Source: Muribaculaceae bacterium (GTDB lineage: Bacteria; Bacteroidota; Bacteroidia; Bacteroidales; Muribaculaceae). Taken from it: a DNA stretch of 64,000 nucleotides. The position numbers were made by a program, and so were the translations under genes. Below the pieces are notes generated by a model, which saw only the letters and a program-made list of their open reading frames with translations, was not told the DNA's origin and ran no database searches. Positions 60,613 through 64,000 of the stretch are shown here, one piece after another. Every line of letters begins with the position of its first letter. Position 1 is the stretch's first letter. The stretch spans positions 54,761 through 118,760 of the forward strand of contig JAFYYI010000024.1 of NCBI GenBank assembly GCA_017557665.1, in the 5' to 3' direction.

Positions 60613-63453
60613 ATGCAAGCGATAATTTTGGCGGCAGGAATGGGCCGCAGGTTAGGCAAATACACCCGTGACAATACCAAGTGTATGTTACCCGTCAATG
60701 GCGTAAGGCTGATTGACCGGATGTTAGAGCAGCTGTGTCAACTTAATCTGTCTCGCCTTGTCCTGGTCGTTGGGTATAAGGGCAAGGAATTGATGGACTA
60801 CATCGGTGATCGCTATGAAGACAGGTTACATATCGAGTATGCCGAGAATCCCGTCTATGACAAGACCAACAATATCTATTCCCTGGCACTTGTCAAGGAC
60901 AAGATGGTAGAGGATGACACACTGCTCATCGAGAGTGACTTGATTCTTGACGACAGCCTTTTCCAGATGATACTTGATAATCCTTATCCTAATCTGGCCC
61001 TAGTGGCGAAGTATGAGACTTGGATGGATGGCACGATGGTTCGCATCGATAAGGAGAACAACATTGTCAACTTTGTGCCCAAGAAGGCGTTTAAGTATTC
61101 CGAAGTGGACTTCTATTATAAAACAGTGAATGTCTACAAGTTCAGCAAGGAGTTCTCGACTCAGGTCTATGTGCCGTTCCTCGATGCCTATTGCAAGGTA
61201 ATGGGTAATAATGAGTACTATGAGCAGGTGTTGCGCGTGATTACCTTACTGGACCAGGCCAATCTTAAGGCTCTGCCCATTGGTGACAAGCCGTGGTATG
61301 AAATTGATGATGTTCAGGATAAGGATATAGCCGAGGCCATTTTCTCGCCCGAGAAAGACAGGCTGCAGAAGTATCATGTGAGGTATGGCGGATATTGGCG
61401 TTTCCCCAAGATGCTGGATTTCTGTTATCTTGTCAATCCGTTTTTCCCACCAAATCGAATGAGAGATGAGATGCGGGCCAACTTTGACGAACTCTTAACA
61501 CAGTATCCCAGTGGCATGGCTGTGAATTCGTTGTTGGCAGGAAAATATTTTGGTGTCAGCAGCCAGTATATCATTGTCGGAAATGGAGCTGCCGAGCTGA
61601 TTAAGAGCCTGATGGAACAGATCATGGAGGCGGGTAGCAAGGTGGGTGTCGTGTATCCGACATTTGAAGAGTATCCTCATCGCTTGACAAAGGATGCCAT
61701 TGTGCCGTATTATCCTGAAGGTTCTGACCTGCGTTACTCGGCCGAAGATTTAAAGGCTTTCTACGAGTCACGGGATATCAAGGCGTTGTTGCTCATTAAT
61801 CCCGACAACCCTTCGGGCAATTTCATTCCCAAGGACGATGTGCTCTCTCTCGCTGCTTGGTGCGCTCAACGAGGTGTCAGGCTGATTGTTGACGAGTCGT
61901 TTGTGGACTTCTCTGATGAGGGACCGGCAAACTCGTTGCTGAAGGATGATATCCTTGAGCAATATCCCGGGTTGCTGGTCATGAAGAGCATCAGCAAGTC
62001 CTATGGCGTGCCCGGACTCCGACTTGGAGTCTTGGCTGGCGCTGATACCGCTCTTTTGGATAAGATGAAGAAGGATGTTGCCATCTGGAACATCAACTCG
62101 TTTGCTGAGTTTTACATGCAGATTTTTAACAAGTATGAGTCTTTCTATAAGAATGCCTGTGTCAACTTTGTGAATGAGCGCAAGCGTTTTGCCGAACAGT
62201 TATCTTCAATTCCTTATCTTCGAGTCATTCCCTCACAGGCCAATTACTTCCTGTGTCAGGTGACGAAGCATTACACATCAAGTCAGCTGACCGAAAGGTT
62301 GCTGAATGACCATAACATCCTGATCAAAGACTGTGACACCAAAACGGGTCTTGAAGGGAAGAATTTCATCAGGATTGCCATTCGTGACGAGAAGGACAAC
62401 AATCGCCTTGTTGACGCACTCAAGAGCCTGAGAGGATTGAATATATGCATCTGTGGCGGTGGCAATTTGGGTCATGTGATGGCTGGTTATCTGGCCTCAC
62501 AAGGACGTCATCGAGTGAACGTTCTGACGGGGCATCCCGATAAATGGTCCGATTCCTTGAAGATTAATGTGAAGAATCCCATCGGTTCCGAAACGCTGAT
62601 TGGTAAGTTGAATCTCGTGACGGATTGTGCCGAACAAGTCATTCCTGATGCCGATATGGTCTTCATCTGCCTGCCCGGTCCACACATCAAGTCGATGCTT
62701 GAGCAAATCAAGCCGTATCTGAACAAGAATACGATTGTTGGCACAATTGTCTCTAATACCGGCTTCTTCTTTCATGCCCATGAGGTCATCCCGACGCAGA
62801 CGGTTTTCGGTTTCCAGCGTGTGCCGTTCATTTCAAGAATTGTAGAATACGGAAAAGAGGCCGATCTCTTAGGCTCAAAGAAGTCACTCAGCCTGTGTGT
62901 GGAAAACGGCAACGGAAATGCCATACGCATGACGATTGAACATTTGTTGCATACGCCTGTGAAGTTGCTCGGGAATTTCTACGAGGTGAGTCTCTCAAAC
63001 AGCAACCCGCTGTTGCATCCCGCCAGGCTATATACCATGTGGAAGGACTGGACTCCTGCAGTACAGTATGACCGGATTCCTCCGTTCTATGCAGAGTGGG
63101 ATGACGATGCCTCTCAATTACTCATCGACATGGACAATGAGTTACAGGAACTGTTGAAGCACTTGCCGGTTGACCCGATGAGTGTGCCATCGATTCTTGA
63201 TTACTATGAGTCGACCGATGCCTCATCATTGTCTCGCAAGATTCGTTCTATTCCGGCATTCAAGTCAATCATGTCACCGATGAAACAAATCGAGGACGGT
63301 TTTATTCCTGATTTGGATAGTCGATATTTTACCGAGGACTTTGAATGTGGAACGTTTTATATTCGAGACACGGCAAGATTGAATGGTATCGAGACACCGG
63401 CAATCGACAGGGTGTGTGAATGGTATGAGAATTTGAAGTCCTTTAAGCAATAA
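60613..63453 (+). CDS. Three-domain enzyme: LicC-like nucleotidyltransferase, HisC/CobD-like PLP enzyme, opine-dehydrogenase-like reductase
   Basis: 946 residues. (1) About 1-240, nucleotidyltransferase: QAIILAAGMGRRLGKYT, CMLPVNG, LIESDLILDD and WYEIDDVQD, like LicC/PntC cytidylyltransferases. (2) About 250-608, fold type I PLP enzyme of the HisC/CobD group: INPDNPSGNFIPKDD, VDESFVDFSDEG and SISKSYGVPGLRLGVLAG with Schiff-base Lys K462. (3) About 609-946, NAD(P)-binding GGGNLG (615-620), NSNPLLHPARLY (His802) and SRYFTEDFECG (904-912), matching the octopine/nopaline dehydrogenase family. A plausible (inferred) chain is decarboxylation or transamination of an amino acid derivative, activation to a CDP- or NDP-ester, and reductive amination. 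Directly preceded by licD. No frameshift; one continuous reading frame. Confidence 0.85.
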   Translation: MQAIILAAGMGRRLGKYTRDNTKCMLPVNGVRLIDRMLEQLCQLNLSRLVLVVGYKGKELMDYIGDRYEDRLHIEYAENPVYDKTNNIYSLALVKDKMVEDDTLLIESDLILDDSLFQMILDNPYPNLALVAKYETWMDGTMVRIDKENNIVNFVPKKAFKYSEVDFYYKTVNVYKFSKEFSTQVYVPFLDAYCKVMGNNEYYEQVLRVITLLDQANLKALPIGDKPWYEIDDVQDKDIAEAIFSPEKDRLQKYHVRYGGYWRFPKMLDFCYLVNPFFPPNRMRDEMRANFDELLTQYPSGMAVNSLLAGKYFGVSSQYIIVGNGAAELIKSLMEQIMEAGSKVGVVYPTFEEYPHRLTKDAIVPYYPEGSDLRYSAEDLKAFYESRDIKALLLINPDNPSGNFIPKDDVLSLAAWCAQRGVRLIVDESFVDFSDEGPANSLLKDDILEQYPGLLVMKSISKSYGVPGLRLGVLAGADTALLDKMKKDVAIWNINSFAEFYMQIFNKYESFYKNACVNFVNERKRFAEQLSSIPYLRVIPSQANYFLCQVTKHYTSSQLTERLLNDHNILIKDCDTKTGLEGKNFIRIAIRDEKDNNRLVDALKSLRGLNICICGGGNLGHVMAGYLASQGRHRVNVLTGHPDKWSDSLKINVKNPIGSETLIGKLNLVTDCAEQVIPDADMVFICLPGPHIKSMLEQIKPYLNKNTIVGTIVSNTGFFFHAHEVIPTQTVFGFQRVPFISRIVEYGKEADLLGSKKSLSLCVENGNGNAIRMTIEHLLHTPVKLLGNFYEVSLSNSNPLLHPARLYTMWKDWTPAVQYDRIPPFYAEWDDDASQLLIDMDNELQELLKHLPVDPMSVPSILDYYESTDASSLSRKIRSIPAFKSIMSPMKQIEDGFIPDLDSRYFTEDFECGTFYIRDTARLNGIETPAIDRVCEWYENLKSFKQ

Positions 63454-63478
63454 GGTCTTTAACTCAAGGAGAAAATAA

Positions 63479-63509
63479 CAAGCTCCCAACCGTGATGGTT
63501 GAGAGCTTG
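63479..63509. terminator. Hairpin terminator between the three-domain gene and rpsP
   Basis: CAAGCTCCCAACC and GGTTGAGAGCTTG pair in 12 of 13 positions with a GTGAT loop. On the minus strand it is followed by TTATTTTC, so it probably ends rpsP, and can also stop the plus-strand transcript. Confidence 0.65.
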
Positions 63510-63537
63510 TGTGGTTTTAAAAAGAACGGGGTTCTTC

Positions 63538-64000
63538 TTATGCCTCAGCGGCGGGAGCCTCTTCAGCGGCAGGTGCTTCCTCGGCGGGAGCCTCAGCGGC
63601 AGCAGCCTCTTGAGCAGCCTTGGCAGCCTCAGCCTCGGCAGCGGCCTTAGCGGCAGCGATCTCGGCTTTCTTCTTGGCTACGGCCTCGGCCTTGGCCTCG
63701 TTCTTCTTGGTCTCCTCGGCGATGGTCTTCTTGTAATCGGCCTTCTTGTCGTCGCGCTCCTTGTTGCGGATAGCGTCGAGCTTAGCCTGCTTCTCGGCCT
63801 TCCAGGCCTCGAAACGCTTCTGAGCCTCTTCCTCGGTGAAAGCGCCCTTCTTGACGCCACCCTGGAGGTGCTTCATCAGCATCACACCCTCGCGAGAGAG
63901 AATGTTACGTACAGTGTCGGTGGGAATTGCACCTACGTTGATCCAATAGAGTGCACGCTCGAAATTCAAACTGATGGTAGCAGGATTAGTGTTGGGGTTA
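63538..64000 (-). CDS. rpsP: 30S ribosomal protein S16, 5' end beyond the window
   Basis: The visible 154 codons lack the start; the frame stays open to the window edge and reads [20 protein letters not shown], the internal part of S16, followed by [20 protein letters not shown]. After the conserved core comes a long charged and Ala/Glu-rich tail (about residues 50-154 of the visible part) ending in repeats of EEAPAAE, typical of Bacteroidales S16. Part of the small ribosomal subunit. Confidence 0.93.
   Translation of the reverse strand, partial: NPNTNPATISLNFERALYWINVGAIPTDTVRNILSREGVMLMKHLQGGVKKGAFTEEEAQKRFEAWKAEKQAKLDAIRNKERDDKKADYKKTIAEETKKNEAKAEAVAKKKAEIAAAKAAAEAEAAKAAQEAAAAEAPAEEAPAAEEAPAAEA

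Overview
The window comes from a Bacteroidota (Bacteroidales) chromosome, most likely a gut Muribaculaceae or Prevotellaceae relative. Reasons: a full-length SprA-type type IX secretion (T9SS) translocon, several secreted proteins with T9SS-type C-termini, a DUF4835 (PorD-type) protein, a Na+-pumping methylmalonyl-CoA decarboxylase operon typical of succinate/propionate fermenters, long-form NusB, an Ala/Glu-tailed S16, and many promoters with the Bacteroidota -7 box TAnnTTTG in place of sigma70 -10 boxes. The genus assignment is inference. No tRNA, rRNA, CRISPR array, insertion sequence or prophage was recognised.

Layout. 1-10.7 kb: 3' part of a subtilase with dockerin, then ruvA, sprA (7.5 kb) and an EpsG-like membrane protein. 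10.8-12.7 kb: a nitroreductase lipoprotein (minus), a Yip1-like membrane protein and smpB. 12.7-19.5 kb: an accessory block with a transmembrane TPR/HTH regulator, a DUF3244 protein, an S74-chaperone protein with a T9SS tail, a gingipain-like C25 protease and another T9SS-tailed protein; three of these genes change base composition abruptly inside the gene. 19.5-20.7 kb: a hairpin-rich intergenic region and a small secreted protein. 20.7-25.7 kb (minus): epimerase plus the four subunits of the methylmalonyl-CoA decarboxylase. 26.0-30.5 kb: a secreted protein and rlmH (minus), nadC, DAHP synthase-chorismate mutase and an SDR (plus). 30.5-43.9 kb: a long minus-strand housekeeping run (NlpC/P60, DUF5606, coaE, YbbR, yajC, nusB, rlmB, recN, DUF4835, coaBC, exonuclease, dnaN, DUF1015, Fur-like, HAD). 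44.0-46.4 kb: an FAD enzyme and a SIMPL protein (plus). 46.5-54.3 kb (minus): umuC, ABC-F, M18 peptidase, DUF5063, nadD, gmk, an OMP and yicC. 54.6-63.5 kb: a surface-glycan locus (GT2, KdsC-like phosphatase, Wzx flippase, GT2, galE, licD and a 946-residue three-domain enzyme). The window ends inside rpsP (minus).

How they fit together. SprA would export the T9SS-tailed proteins of the accessory block; the neighbouring EpsG-like protein and the glycan locus may build surface polysaccharide. The most unusual object is the 946-residue protein at 60613-63453, which joins a LicC-like nucleotidyltransferase, a HisC/CobD-like PLP enzyme and an opine-dehydrogenase-like reductase. It lies just after LicD, so the pair may make and transfer an unusual nucleotide-activated, nitrogen-containing head group to a glycan.
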